Below, piece by piece: positions 7,916-17,498 of a DNA stretch of 64,000 nt. Under the pieces are notes generated by a model. It was not told the origin of the DNA and made no database searches. It saw nothing but the letters and a program-made list of their open reading frames with translations. The translations under genes were made by a program, and so were the position numbers. This stretch comes from Bdellovibrionaceae bacterium UBA2316. GTDB taxonomy: Bacteria > Bdellovibrionota > Bdellovibrionia > Bdellovibrionales > Bdellovibrionaceae. The stretch covers positions 25,096-89,095 of the forward strand of contig DDVI01000091.1 in assembly GCA_002345205.1 (NCBI GenBank). Reading direction: 5' to 3'. Positions within the stretch are counted from its first letter, which is position 1; each line of letters opens with the position of its first letter.

Positions 7916-10900
7916 ATGAGTTTTGAAACTTTGAATCCACATTTAGAATCACAAATCGAACGCGTGATTGCCGACAAAAATCACGACTCGAAGTTGTCGA
8001 TCATTGGCTCATCGTCATTGCTTTCCGTTGCCTATTTTATAGCCTTTTCGAATTCACGTCGTTTGAATACTCAGCCTCATTTGTTCGTGTTACCCAGGGA
8101 TTCAGATTGCGCTAAACTAGCGAATGCCATCGAGTTTTTTGATCCGAACAAAAAAGTTTATCTGCTGACTGAATTCGATGTGTCGCCTTATTCAGGACTA
8201 TATCCTTCACCTCACGTTCTAAAAGATCGATTACTTTTTATAAGTCGCGCGCAAAATGCAAAACCGGGCGAAGTCTTTGTTGCCTCTTTTTTGGGCCTCC
8301 AACAAAAAACAATGCCTGTTGATGTGCTGATCGAAACTGCCAAATTGTTTAAGATTGGCGATAGCTTACCTGAAAATCTGTCGTCTTACTTAACTGATCT
8401 TGGTTACGAGTCAGCGCCCATGGTGGAAGATGTTGGACAGTTCGCGATTCGCGGCGGAATTGTGGATATTTTTTCCCCCGGCGAGAAAAAGCCAGTCCGT
8501 GTGGAGCTTTTTGGTGATCAGATTGAAACGTTGCGGTTTTTTTCAACAGATTCACTAAAGAGCGAAGCCGAAATCAAATCTTTCTTGTTAACGCCGGCCA
8601 AAGAAACTCTGTATGTGGACAGTGAATATGAAAACATCGTTCCTCGGTTTAAGAAAACGACGATGGGTCGCGACTTACGAAATGAAGAAATCGATGATTT
8701 AAGCCGTTCGTTAGTGCAAAAAAACTTTTTCCCCGGCATCGAGTTTTTAATTTCGAGTTTTTATGAAAATCCCTCACTGCCCGTGGAGCATTTTTCATCT
8801 AAACCTTGGGTTTGGTACGTTGACCCGCTTGAAATGCACCGGATCAGCGATGATGCGCTTGAGGAGCTCAAAAGTGATTTCAGAAATTCAACCAAGACAC
8901 TGATTCGCCCCGCACTCGAAGATGTTTATTCTGAAAAGTGGCTAACGGGTGGGGAAACTCAAGAATTGAATTTGAATTTGGGTTTTGACACTCAAGAGTT
9001 TTATTTTTCAAATATCGATTTTAATTCAAGCGCCCTCATTTCTGGTGAAATTTCTGGCAATCGTTTGGATTTTCGATCATTTGGCGTTCAAGAGTTTTCG
9101 AATTTATCACTCGCCGCTACTGTCGGCGCAGAGGCTTGGACACTCGCGCTGCAAAACAAACTATCGCAGTGGAAACGCGATCACTATCGCATATTCGTAA
9201 GCCTAAGAAATGCTACGCAAGCAGAACGTTTAAAAAACTATATCGAGAAAATGGATTTTGAGTTCCGCCGAATTCCAGCAGAAGACTATCGATGGGATAC
9301 GTTTGTTTCAGAACAGAATCAAAACCCTAAAATCATTCATTTTCTGCAGCGTCCCTGCTTTGAGAGTTTACGAATTGAAGATGAAAAAATAATCTTTCTA
9401 CGAGAAGAAGATTTTTTTGGAAAAAAAAGTCGCTCGAGCGCTTTATCCTCAACAGATGAATTTCAGAAACAAGCTAAGCGTTTAAATTTTGGTGATTTGA
9501 AACCCGGAGACCTTGTTGTTCACATCAAACACGGTATCGGCCAATACGAAGGCTTAAAGGTAATGCCAGTGAATGGCATTGATTCAGAATTTATTCAGCT
9601 TTCTTATAAGGAGAAAGATAAACTCTATCTTCCCGTTTATCGCGTAGGCCAACTTCAAAAGTATTCGGGTGCGGCTGGTGCCATTCCGCTGGACAAACTA
9701 GGGGGAACATCTTGGGAAAAAACCAAGATCAAAGTAAAAAATCATCTTAAAGATATTGCGAGCGAATTATTGGCCCTCTACGCAAAACGCGCTGAAATTC
9801 AGCGTCCTCCATTTTCTTTAAACGCGAGCGAAATTCAAAGATTCGAGTTTGGCTTTCCATATGAAGAAACCGAGGATCAGCAACGCTCAATCGACGACAT
9901 CTATAAAGATATGAAGTCAACTAAACCAATGGACCGACTTGTTTGCGGTGACGTGGGTTTCGGCAAAACGGAAGTCGCTATGCGTGCCGTATTCTTTGCC
10001 ATTGAAAGTAAAAAACAAGTTGCTGTGCTGGCGCCAACAACCGTTCTAAGTTTTCAGCATTTTGAAAATTTTAAAAAGCGCTTTAAAGATTGGCCCGAAG
10101 TACAAATTCGTGAACTTAATCGCTTCGTGAGCAATTCCGATGCTAAAAAAACATTGGTCGAGCTCAAAGAAGGTAAAGTTGATATCTTAATAGGCACTCA
10201 TCGACTGTTTTCTAAAGATGTTGTTTTTAAAGATTTAGGTTTATTAGTCGTCGATGAAGAGCAGAAATTCGGCGTACTCCATAAAGAGAAAATTAAGAAG
10301 CTTAAGGCGACTGTCGATACATTAACATTGTCAGCAACACCCATTCCGCGAACTCTGAATATGAGCTTAGTGGGAATTCGTGATTTAAGCCTTATCAACA
10401 CCGCCCCCGTCGATCGTCTTCCGACTCGTACGTTTATTTGCAAGTGGGAAGAAGAAACTATCCGCAAAGCTATTGAATCTGAAGTTCATCGCGGGGGACA
10501 AGTTTACTTTATCCACAATCGCGTTCAAACAATTTACGGTGTCGCAGATGAACTGCGAGCGCTATTGCCTAATGTACGCATGAAGGTCGCTCACGGCCAA
10601 ATGCCCGAAGAGGAACTTGAAAAAACAATGCTCGCGTTTTTCAATCACGAAATTGACATGCTCGTGAGCACAGCGATCGTGGAATCTGGTATGGACGTGT
10701 CGCGCGCGAACACTATGTTCATCGATCAAGCCCATATGTTTGGTCTGTCGCAGTTATATCAATTGCGTGGTCGCGTAGGTCGTTCTAAACAGCGCGCGTA
10801 TTGTTACTTGTTATTACCTCGCGCTCGTCAGCTAGATAAAGATGCGCAAGAACGATTAAAAATTATTCAGGAAAATACTCAGCTTGGTAGCGGTATTAAG

Positions 10901-11563
10901 ATCGCACAGTATGACCTTGAGCTTCGCGGTTCAGGAAACATTCTTGGCGACGAACAATCGGGTCATGTAAATACCGTTGGCTATGAATTGTACATGGATC
11001 TGTTGAATGAAGCGCTGGCTGCCGCGCGCGGTGAAGAACCAGAAGATGATTTAGATCCAGAAATTAATCTGAAAATTCCAGCGATGATTCCAGATAAATA
11101 TATTCCCGATATTCGCATGCGCCTGAGCTACTACAAAGCTCTGGCTGAAATTAAGTTCGAGGAAGACGTTGAAAAAATTGAAGACGAATTGAAAGATCAG
11201 TTCGGCGCCCTGCCAGAACCTGTGATAAATTTAATTGGCGTTATGCTGGTTAGAAAATTATGTAAAGACCTTGGCGTTCGCGATGTCAGTGCCGGGGTCA
11301 ACAAGGTGTCTTTGATCTTCAGTGACAAAACAAAACTGGCACCTCAAGACGCAATTAAATTAGCCGCCCGCGAGCCAAAGAAGTATTCAATCATGCCCGA
11401 TAGCCGATTGAATATTCGTATGGACGTAATTAATTGGTCGGCGGTCTACGAAGAGCTGAAATACTTACTTGCCGTCAGTGATGGCAACGATCCCAAGGAC
11501 CCGTCGGCGAAAGCTCAAGATAAAAACAAATCCTTGATTCGCCGAATGGGAATTTTTAATTAA
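7916..11563 (+). CDS. mfd: Transcription-repair coupling factor Mfd
   Basis: An ATP-dependent translocase that removes stalled RNA polymerase at DNA lesions and recruits UvrA. At 1215 residues it is slightly longer than the usual 1150 or so. In order: a UvrB-like N-terminal module, the RNA-polymerase-interacting domain beginning near residue 528 (LKPGDLVVHIKHGIGQYEGL), a RecG-like helicase core with Walker A GDVGFGKTE near residue 680, a DEEQ box near 779 (VVDEEQKFGV), the SATPIPRTL motif, the QLRGRVGRS motif VI, and a C-terminal TRCF domain. The start is the ATG at 7916; only a weak ribosome binding site is visible. It is divergent from nuo and convergent with the unknown exported protein, 3 bases from its stop. 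Confidence 0.97.
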   Translation: MSFETLNPHLESQIERVIADKNHDSKLSIIGSSSLLSVAYFIAFSNSRRLNTQPHLFVLPRDSDCAKLANAIEFFDPNKKVYLLTEFDVSPYSGLYPSPHVLKDRLLFISRAQNAKPGEVFVASFLGLQQKTMPVDVLIETAKLFKIGDSLPENLSSYLTDLGYESAPMVEDVGQFAIRGGIVDIFSPGEKKPVRVELFGDQIETLRFFSTDSLKSEAEIKSFLLTPAKETLYVDSEYENIVPRFKKTTMGRDLRNEEIDDLSRSLVQKNFFPGIEFLISSFYENPSLPVEHFSSKPWVWYVDPLEMHRISDDALEELKSDFRNSTKTLIRPALEDVYSEKWLTGGETQELNLNLGFDTQEFYFSNIDFNSSALISGEISGNRLDFRSFGVQEFSNLSLAATVGAEAWTLALQNKLSQWKRDHYRIFVSLRNATQAERLKNYIEKMDFEFRRIPAEDYRWDTFVSEQNQNPKIIHFLQRPCFESLRIEDEKIIFLREEDFFGKKSRSSALSSTDEFQKQAKRLNFGDLKPGDLVVHIKHGIGQYEGLKVMPVNGIDSEFIQLSYKEKDKLYLPVYRVGQLQKYSGAAGAIPLDKLGGTSWEKTKIKVKNHLKDIASELLALYAKRAEIQRPPFSLNASEIQRFEFGFPYEETEDQQRSIDDIYKDMKSTKPMDRLVCGDVGFGKTEVAMRAVFFAIESKKQVAVLAPTTVLSFQHFENFKKRFKDWPEVQIRELNRFVSNSDAKKTLVELKEGKVDILIGTHRLFSKDVVFKDLGLLVVDEEQKFGVLHKEKIKKLKATVDTLTLSATPIPRTLNMSLVGIRDLSLINTAPVDRLPTRTFICKWEEETIRKAIESEVHRGGQVYFIHNRVQTIYGVADELRALLPNVRMKVAHGQMPEEELEKTMLAFFNHEIDMLVSTAIVESGMDVSRANTMFIDQAHMFGLSQLYQLRGRVGRSKQRAYCYLLLPRARQLDKDAQERLKIIQENTQLGSGIKIAQYDLELRGSGNILGDEQSGHVNTVGYELYMDLLNEALAAARGEEPEDDLDPEINLKIPAMIPDKYIPDIRMRLSYYKALAEIKFEEDVEKIEDELKDQFGALPEPVINLIGVMLVRKLCKDLGVRDVSAGVNKVSLIFSDKTKLAPQDAIKLAAREPKKYSIMPDSRLNIRMDVINWSAVYEELKYLLAVSDGNDPKDPSAKAQDKNKSLIRRMGIFN

Positions 11564-11566
11564 CTA

Positions 11567-13861
11567 TTACATTGGTGGGACAGGACCGGGACCGCTATCC
11601 GCGGCATCAGGTGGCGGTGTCGTATCCGCAGGAGCCGACGGAACCGGCGCCGCTGCTGGTGGCTCCGCTTTTTTCTCGCCAGGTTTTGGCTTTGGAACAC
11701 CATCTCCTGTGCCAACACCTTGAACTGGCGCCGCGACCGGAATATTATCTTTCGAAGATGGCGCTGGTGTGGCCGCATCTTTTTCTGGTTTTTTGCCATT
11801 TGCAGGATACTGACTTCCTACTGCCCCTACGCCAAGCACGGTTCCTTTAAAGTTATTACGAGTTTTGTTGCCCGTTGCTTTAATGCCTTCAAGTTCTTGT
11901 TCAAGCGCTTTTGCTTTTGCTTTTCTTAGCTCTAATAATTCAGTACTCGCTGCTTCTTTCGTTTTGTTTAGCTCGTTAATTTTTGTGTTATTACGGCTAA
12001 ACTCTGCAAACTTGCTAGTGTTTGTTCCAAAATTAGGGTTTCCATTTTTTATAGTCGCACCTTCCATTAGCTTTGTTTGTTCTGCTTTAAGAACTGCGAT
12101 TTGATCATCAAGAGCTTTTACACCCGCTTCAGCTTGGTTAATAACTGGATCGAATTTCGCATTGGTCTTTGAACCCGCGTTTGACGTCATTTTCGCTCCG
12201 TCGCCAGCACGAATGTCCCTAGCCCTCTGAATCCTACGAGCTCCTGCGTTTTGTAAGGCTTGGCTTATTTGAGCGGCGTCGTCACCAGCCCGTTTACCTG
12301 CCCATCTGCCGGCTGTGTTGGCTGCGCGCCCTACGGCTTCTGGAATTGCCGAAACGGTTACGCGTGCGGCTTTACCTGCGATAAATGGAGTGTGTCTCCA
12401 CGTTCCTTTTACAACAGCGGCAGTTCCTTTGATGGCTCCTCGAGCGGCGTAGTACGGCCATACAGTACCGACCGCAGCCGCTTTTGCTCCGGATTTAGCC
12501 GCCTCTTTTAGAGCCGGTTTAATTATTTTTGCGGTTGGATCTTTGGCCATTTTACCCGCGACACCAGCAAATGTTCCACGCGCTAAACCGATGATACCGC
12601 CCAATCCCGCAGAGAACCCGGCACTGCTGCCTGCGAATTTGCCTATCATCTGACACACATATTGAGATTGAGATTTTTTATTTAAACAGCCCATGTATTC
12701 GCCATCAAAACCGAACATATTTTTCACAATATTTTGGGCCGCTTCATAGGGATTACTAATAAGTTCTTTCACCATCGTCATCAGCTGCGAACCCCAACCT
12801 AAAATATCAAAACTGCTTACTAGGGAGCTAAAGAAATCACGCAAGAAAACACTGGCAAAGTTTTTCAAACAATCACCAATGGTTTTGGTACAGAATGCAC
12901 CATCGCAGTATCCAGTGTCGGTATCTTTATTCGTTAATTCATTACAAACCCGTTCGTTTGGCTTAACATCTTTCATTGTTGTGAAACCTAGAACTTCAAA
13001 TCGCTCGCTAATACGTTCGCAGCACCATTCTGAACTAAATTTTTCAATCGCCTTAGCATTTTTCGCTTCTGCAGATGGAGCTGGGCATCCGCCCGGGACT
13101 GTACACACATCTGCTTGAGTTTTTGAAGGATCTAAGGTGCCCGCTGTTTGTTTTGCTCTTTCGTCTTCTAATTTTTTAAAGTACGCATTATGGATATCTT
13201 TCAATTTATCCATTTGTTTACTGTAAAAACTGTGCAAAGACTCATCTCCATAAGCAATATCGCATGTATCTTTTTTCGCATCGGCATCTATTTTTACTTC
13301 TAAATCTGGCCTCTTGGGATCTTTTCTATCAAATTCTAACCCGCACTCAAACTTTTTGCTACGATTCATGAAATAGCCGAACCATTCACCCATTGCCATA
13401 TTCATGAAGGTGTCTAAACACGCGTTGGCCTGGGGGCTATTCTGAGCATTAAAGCGGGCGTCCATAATTTTTTCGAAGTCAAAATTTCTATCACCTAACT
13501 CAAGTTCATTCTCGTTAAATTTTCCCTTATATTTTTCAGATGTGGCATTACCGTTACCATCTGTTTTAGGAACTTCATTTATAAATGCTTCAAGTTCCTT
13601 TTCTTTTCCAGCACAAGCCGATTCGGGAACAAACATGCTTGAATAAGGCTTTTCATCACGCATTTTTAGAATTTCTTCAAACCGAGCTTGAGACACAGTA
13701 TTTGAAATTCCAAAATCTGCGGGAGCCAAAGTTTCGCCGTCAATCACTACCGATGCCGGCTCTGCCGCTTTTGTTGCTGACGACGCTTCCGCAAACACCA
13801 AGCTACTTGTTGTTGTTTGTAAGAAGAAAATAGTCGCTACTAAGTATGTAAACTTCTTCAT
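11567..13861 (-). CDS. Large exported protein of unknown function, Cys-rich N-terminal half, Pro-rich tail
   Basis: A 764-residue protein that I cannot assign to a family. Residues 1-24 are a Sec signal peptide ending near VFAEA. Residues 30-400 are acidic/polar with many cysteines (for example ESACAGK, QANACLD, WCCERI, GYCDGAFC), suggesting a disulfide-bonded periplasmic region. A Gly/Ala-rich hydrophobic stretch near residues 400-435 (SSAGFSAGLGGIIGLARG) could be one or two membrane segments. It is followed by a basic Ala/Lys/Arg-rich region, a likely coiled coil at about 570-670, and a Pro/Ala tail. It forms a two-gene unit with the 175-residue protein upstream (7-base gap) and converges on mfd. 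Confidence 0.75.
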   Translation of the reverse strand: MKKFTYLVATIFFLQTTTSSLVFAEASSATKAAEPASVVIDGETLAPADFGISNTVSQARFEEILKMRDEKPYSSMFVPESACAGKEKELEAFINEVPKTDGNGNATSEKYKGKFNENELELGDRNFDFEKIMDARFNAQNSPQANACLDTFMNMAMGEWFGYFMNRSKKFECGLEFDRKDPKRPDLEVKIDADAKKDTCDIAYGDESLHSFYSKQMDKLKDIHNAYFKKLEDERAKQTAGTLDPSKTQADVCTVPGGCPAPSAEAKNAKAIEKFSSEWCCERISERFEVLGFTTMKDVKPNERVCNELTNKDTDTGYCDGAFCTKTIGDCLKNFASVFLRDFFSSLVSSFDILGWGSQLMTMVKELISNPYEAAQNIVKNMFGFDGEYMGCLNKKSQSQYVCQMIGKFAGSSAGFSAGLGGIIGLARGTFAGVAGKMAKDPTAKIIKPALKEAAKSGAKAAAVGTVWPYYAARGAIKGTAAVVKGTWRHTPFIAGKAARVTVSAIPEAVGRAANTAGRWAGKRAGDDAAQISQALQNAGARRIQRARDIRAGDGAKMTSNAGSKTNAKFDPVINQAEAGVKALDDQIAVLKAEQTKLMEGATIKNGNPNFGTNTSKFAEFSRNNTKINELNKTKEAASTELLELRKAKAKALEQELEGIKATGNKTRNNFKGTVLGVGAVGSQYPANGKKPEKDAATPAPSSKDNIPVAAPVQGVGTGDGVPKPKPGEKKAEPPAAAPVPSAPADTTPPPDAADSGPGPVPPM

Positions 13862-13868
13862 GCTCGTC

Positions 13869-14396
13869 CTAATTGATATTCGGATTAAAGGTTTGTAGGC
13901 TCAGCTTGGCCTGTTCAACGACTTTTCCGGTCGCAACTGCTGGATAAAATAAATGGATCGATTGCATGACCGATTTGCTAAAGTAGTGATGTTCAATAAA
14001 TTCAGTTTTGATTCCGGCGAAACTTAAATAGCTTCCCTTGATTTCCAAACGCTCGCCGTGTGGTGTTTGCGTGAAACTGTAGTTGTTCATCATCCATTCT
14101 TTTATTCCAAATTGCTGATTGAAATTCAGTTTTCCTTGTAGGAATTTCTTATCTAATTCGCCCGTTTTGGTTTTCGGTACACCTACTGTAGATCTCACTT
14201 CAGGTGGAATAAGAACCGTAATTTTTTCTGTGCCTGTGTGATTGTAAGTCGTTGGATAGAATGATGGAAAGTAGTTACTCTCTACCAAAAAATTTGCGGG
14301 AGCTTTGTATTGGAAGTTTCTAGTTTTGTTTGCTTGGACATACGCGAAACCAAACATAATAACACCAAAAACTAAAATATATTTTATTAGTCTCAT
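13869..14396 (-). CDS. Membrane-anchored or exported protein of unknown function
   Basis: A 175-residue protein with an N-terminal hydrophobic segment (residues 4-21, ILVFGVIMFGFAYVQA) that acts as a signal peptide or anchor. The remainder is soluble, rich in aromatic residues, and has no cysteine motif that I recognise. The ATG is preceded by AGGACG, as is the following 764-residue gene, so both probably belong to one transcript with matching translation signals. Operon membership suggests it works with that large exported protein. No family was recognised. Confidence 0.7.
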   Translation of the reverse strand: MRLIKYILVFGVIMFGFAYVQANKTRNFQYKAPANFLVESNYFPSFYPTTYNHTGTEKITVLIPPEVRSTVGVPKTKTGELDKKFLQGKLNFNQQFGIKEWMMNNYSFTQTPHGERLEIKGSYLSFAGIKTEFIEHHYFSKSVMQSIHLFYPAVATGKVVEQAKLSLQTFNPNIN

Positions 14397-14500
14397 ACCC
14401 GTCCTTAAATAGTGATAGGCCCTAAAAAGCCCCTACTTATAGGATATCTGTGACAGTATAATTTTAGAATTTTTTTAGCGGGTTAGCGTACAATACTAGA

Positions 14501-15697
14501 CTAAAATTCCATTCGCAAACCAACACCAAAGTTGAAGTCATTTTCAAAGACCGGATCTAGTTCATCGTCAGTGTTTTGATATTGCGTCCAGAACACATCA
14601 AGATACGTATTCTCTAGACCTTGAGCCAAGTAGGCTCCCTTTGCAACTTCGGGCTCAAGCCAGTTTAACTGTATTAAGAAGCCCACGGTTAGTGCCGTTC
14701 CATTTCCCGTGTCGTAACTATTGGTTGTATTTAATGTTTTATTTTCTTCAGAGATTCCAAACTGCCAAAGACTCGCGCCCAGATACGGAACAAAATAGGG
14801 TTCCTTCGTGATCGAATCTAACAGCCACTGCGCGCGCAGGGATTTTTTAGAAATCGTAAGCCCGCGCTCTTCACCCACGCGGTCGTCAATCAGCGTCCCT
14901 TGCCCAAATCCAGCGCCAGCAATGATCGAGCCCAACATAAAATTAAGTTTATAGTCGACTTGCACCTGCAACAACGTCAGGTCCTCTTGCCCAAAAAGTT
15001 CCTCGTACAATTTTTGATCCACTAAAGAAGCGTAGTCTTGAAAATATAAATTTTCTGCATTGAAACTGAACAAAAATCCATGCGTCGTTCGGCGATCACG
15101 ATAGTTTGTATAGCGTTTGCGCGGCTCAATTTCGACATTTTTTTCTCGAGGAATAACTTCGACCATGTCGGCTTCGGTTACTTTTTCAACAGGCACAGTT
15201 TCCGTCACTGGTGGCGCCACATAGGGCTCTGGGGTGGGCTCTGCCACTACTGGCGCTGGTTCCACGGGAACAGTTTCTATCGGGGCTTCTGTTTGAAGGG
15301 ATTCTGCAGGAGGTGCTTCGAGCATTAGTTCTGCCGGCGCCTGCTCCGCAACTGGCTCGGTACTATCTTCAACTGTTTGTTCTTCAACTACGGCCGGTGC
15401 TTGAGGGTTATCTCCCGCTTCTAGAGTTTCAGCTGGCTCTTCCGGATTGTCATCCGCAGCTTCTGCCGCTTGATTAGTTTTACTCGACTCATCAGATTCA
15501 TCGTCAGTATCGGCGACGTTATCATCGACTTCCTCTGCGACCACGGTGCCTTTAACTGCGGCCTTGGACTTTGTGCTAGTGGATTCTTGAGAAGATGAAT
15601 AAGGTGAATGAAGAGCGATCGCAAACACAAGTGTGCTCACTACCAAAGACCAAGGTCCTTGGTCTTTATTTTTCCAGTTTTTAACAGCAGTACTCAT
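14501..15697 (-). CDS. Outer-membrane beta-barrel protein with long acidic, proline-rich linker
   Basis: About 398 residues when started at MSTAVKNW (15697); a longer form begins at 15721 but would leave only 5 bases to the divergent neighbour. A basic N-terminus and a hydrophobic segment (LVVSTLVFAIALHS) form the signal peptide. Residues about 30-200 are a low-complexity Glu/Ala/Pro/Val linker (repeats such as EAPPAES, PVEPAPVV, PEPYVAPP). The last 190 residues alternate polar and hydrophobic residues with aromatic girdles and end in FGVGLRMEF, a classic C-terminal Phe signal for barrel insertion by BamA. The linker could span periplasm or peptidoglycan. No specific porin or adhesin family was recognised. 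Confidence 0.75.
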   Translation of the reverse strand: MSTAVKNWKNKDQGPWSLVVSTLVFAIALHSPYSSSQESTSTKSKAAVKGTVVAEEVDDNVADTDDESDESSKTNQAAEAADDNPEEPAETLEAGDNPQAPAVVEEQTVEDSTEPVAEQAPAELMLEAPPAESLQTEAPIETVPVEPAPVVAEPTPEPYVAPPVTETVPVEKVTEADMVEVIPREKNVEIEPRKRYTNYRDRRTTHGFLFSFNAENLYFQDYASLVDQKLYEELFGQEDLTLLQVQVDYKLNFMLGSIIAGAGFGQGTLIDDRVGEERGLTISKKSLRAQWLLDSITKEPYFVPYLGASLWQFGISEENKTLNTTNSYDTGNGTALTVGFLIQLNWLEPEVAKGAYLAQGLENTYLDVFWTQYQNTDDELDPVFENDFNFGVGLRMEF

Positions 15698-15726
15698 ATT
15701 CAAAATAGTTTTTCCGATCATAATGT

Positions 15727-17496
15727 ATGCTTTTTAAGCTTAACCTGAAACCTACCGCTTTGACATTTCTAATTTTGGGAAGCCTTTTTTTTCCAAACTT
15801 AGTGCTAGCACAGCTGCCGCCAGCGGGGCAAAAAAGTACCTTCACGACGAAAAAAAACTCAATAAGGTTTCCCGTAACACCAATGTTAGATCCCGACTTT
15901 TTTCACAAAAGTACCGTTGATGAAATTATTTCGCGCATGTCGATTGATGATAAAGTTGGTCAATTGTTGCTAATAGGATTTCCACAAGACAAATTAGATT
16001 CAAAACTAACCGCGCACATTAATCAGAATCGCGTGGGATCATTTTTAGTTTTTAAAAGAAATATTACATCAATCGATCAGCTCAAAGCATTGAATGCAAA
16101 TCTAGTTGATCATTCAATGACTCGTTTTCGTATTCCACCGCTGATGGCAATTGATCAAGAGGGCGGAAATGTAACTCGCATTTCCACGAATCCAAAGCTT
16201 CCATTTCTATTCCACTTTGGTGACTTGGCCGATTCAAAATTTAGTTATCACTACGGCTACTACACAGGGCAAATGTTATCGTCGCTCGGTTTCAACTTAA
16301 ATCTAGCACCTGTTTTAGATGTCGCTGATATTAATTCAAATAGTTTTATCGCTCTTAGATCATTCGGCAGTGATCCGACGCGAGTCGCACAAAACGGTAC
16401 TGCGTATTCTCAAGGTCTAGTTAGTCAACGGGTTGTGCCGACAGCGAAACATTTTCCCGGCTTGGGTTCTACGCAACTAGACCCTCATAACACAGTGGTC
16501 TCAAATTCAAACTCATGGATCGACATGGAAAGAAATGACTTTGTACCTTTCCGTGATTTCGCAAAAATCGGTCCCCACACGGCCGTAATGATGTCTCACA
16601 TGATTTATAGAGGAATCGATACCAGTGGCCAACCGGCTTCGTTTTCCAAGTATTTAATGAATGATGTTTTACGTCGCAAGCTTGGCTTTCAAGGCGTGAT
16701 TGTTACGGACGACTTACACATGAAAGCGTCTTCAAATTCTATTTCGCCATCCGAAGCAGCTCTTAAATCCCTAAAAGCTGGTTCTGATCTAGTAATGTTG
16801 TCATGGTCATTCACTGAACAATCGAAGACATTCGATCGTATCAAAAACGCTATTTTTAAAAAAGAACTTAGCCTTGAGGACGTAAATGAAAAAGTTAGGC
16901 GCATTTTAGTTCTAAAAAAATTCGCTTACGGCAAACCAGTTGCGCCTTCTCGCTCAATCGCAAGTGATTCAACGGCCGATATGACACTCAAAGTGAGCGT
17001 AAACAAAACAACTGTTGAATCAGTTTCAGTTTCGCATCTTTTAAAGTCGCTGCTAACTACGAAAATGAAGTCTGTTTTCTTCCGACCCCAATTAGAAGAA
17101 AAAAAACAGTTGTGTTTAGTCTCTGATCAGAAAAAACTTTTCGATTTGATTGGAAAAAAGGACTCCAGTGTTTTTAAAGGTTATCACTATCCAAAAACAT
17201 CGGCTTCAAGATCTCTAGCGCAGTTCTTTAGAACTTCGAACTGTGATTTGTTCATCATTACAGTTGAAAACAATAAACAAGCTCGCGTGCTCAATCAGAT
17301 TTCAGATTTAAATAATAAAAAGCTTGTGATTATTAACCACGCCATGCCAACAATGGTCCAAAATCGGGGACGTTATTTTTCAGTTTTAGATTTATACGGA
17401 ATTAGTATTAGAACGGACGAATTATTAGCAGATAAAATTTCAGAATTTACGAATATGATTTTACGCGGCCAATATCACTCAGCCGCGAATAATTGA
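15727..17496 (+). CDS. Exported GH3 beta-N-acetylhexosaminidase, NagZ-like, with extra C-terminal domain
   Basis: A glycoside hydrolase family 3 enzyme of the NagZ type, expected to remove N-acetylglucosamine from muropeptides or peptidoglycan. Residues 1-28 are a signal peptide (basic n-region, LILGSLFFPNLVLAQ), so it acts outside the cytoplasm, unlike cytosolic NagZ of E. coli. The barrel domain covers about 60-400. It holds AIDQEGG near 140, the signature KHFPGLGSTQLDPH at about 241-255 with the Asp-His dyad of NagZ, and VTDDLHM near 326 with the nucleophile Asp. At 589 residues it is much longer than the 340-residue cytosolic enzymes and resembles the two-domain exported NagZ of Bacillus. 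Its stop is 2 bases from the atpC stop, with atpC converging. Confidence 0.85.
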   Translation: MLFKLNLKPTALTFLILGSLFFPNLVLAQLPPAGQKSTFTTKKNSIRFPVTPMLDPDFFHKSTVDEIISRMSIDDKVGQLLLIGFPQDKLDSKLTAHINQNRVGSFLVFKRNITSIDQLKALNANLVDHSMTRFRIPPLMAIDQEGGNVTRISTNPKLPFLFHFGDLADSKFSYHYGYYTGQMLSSLGFNLNLAPVLDVADINSNSFIALRSFGSDPTRVAQNGTAYSQGLVSQRVVPTAKHFPGLGSTQLDPHNTVVSNSNSWIDMERNDFVPFRDFAKIGPHTAVMMSHMIYRGIDTSGQPASFSKYLMNDVLRRKLGFQGVIVTDDLHMKASSNSISPSEAALKSLKAGSDLVMLSWSFTEQSKTFDRIKNAIFKKELSLEDVNEKVRRILVLKKFAYGKPVAPSRSIASDSTADMTLKVSVNKTTVESVSVSHLLKSLLTTKMKSVFFRPQLEEKKQLCLVSDQKKLFDLIGKKDSSVFKGYHYPKTSASRSLAQFFRTSNCDLFIITVENNKQARVLNQISDLNNKKLVIINHAMPTMVQNRGRYFSVLDLYGISIRTDELLADKISEFTNMILRGQYHSAANN

Positions 17497-17498
17497 AA

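Noticed and set aside
12572..12587. TGTTCCACGC half-site resembling parS
   Set aside because: Only the left half matches and the right half has no symmetry; it is in the coding sequence of the 764-residue protein.
15698..15721. Longer start (MIGKT) for the barrel protein
   Set aside because: It would end 5 bases from the divergent gene start and has no ribosome binding site; the signal peptide is complete from the later Met.
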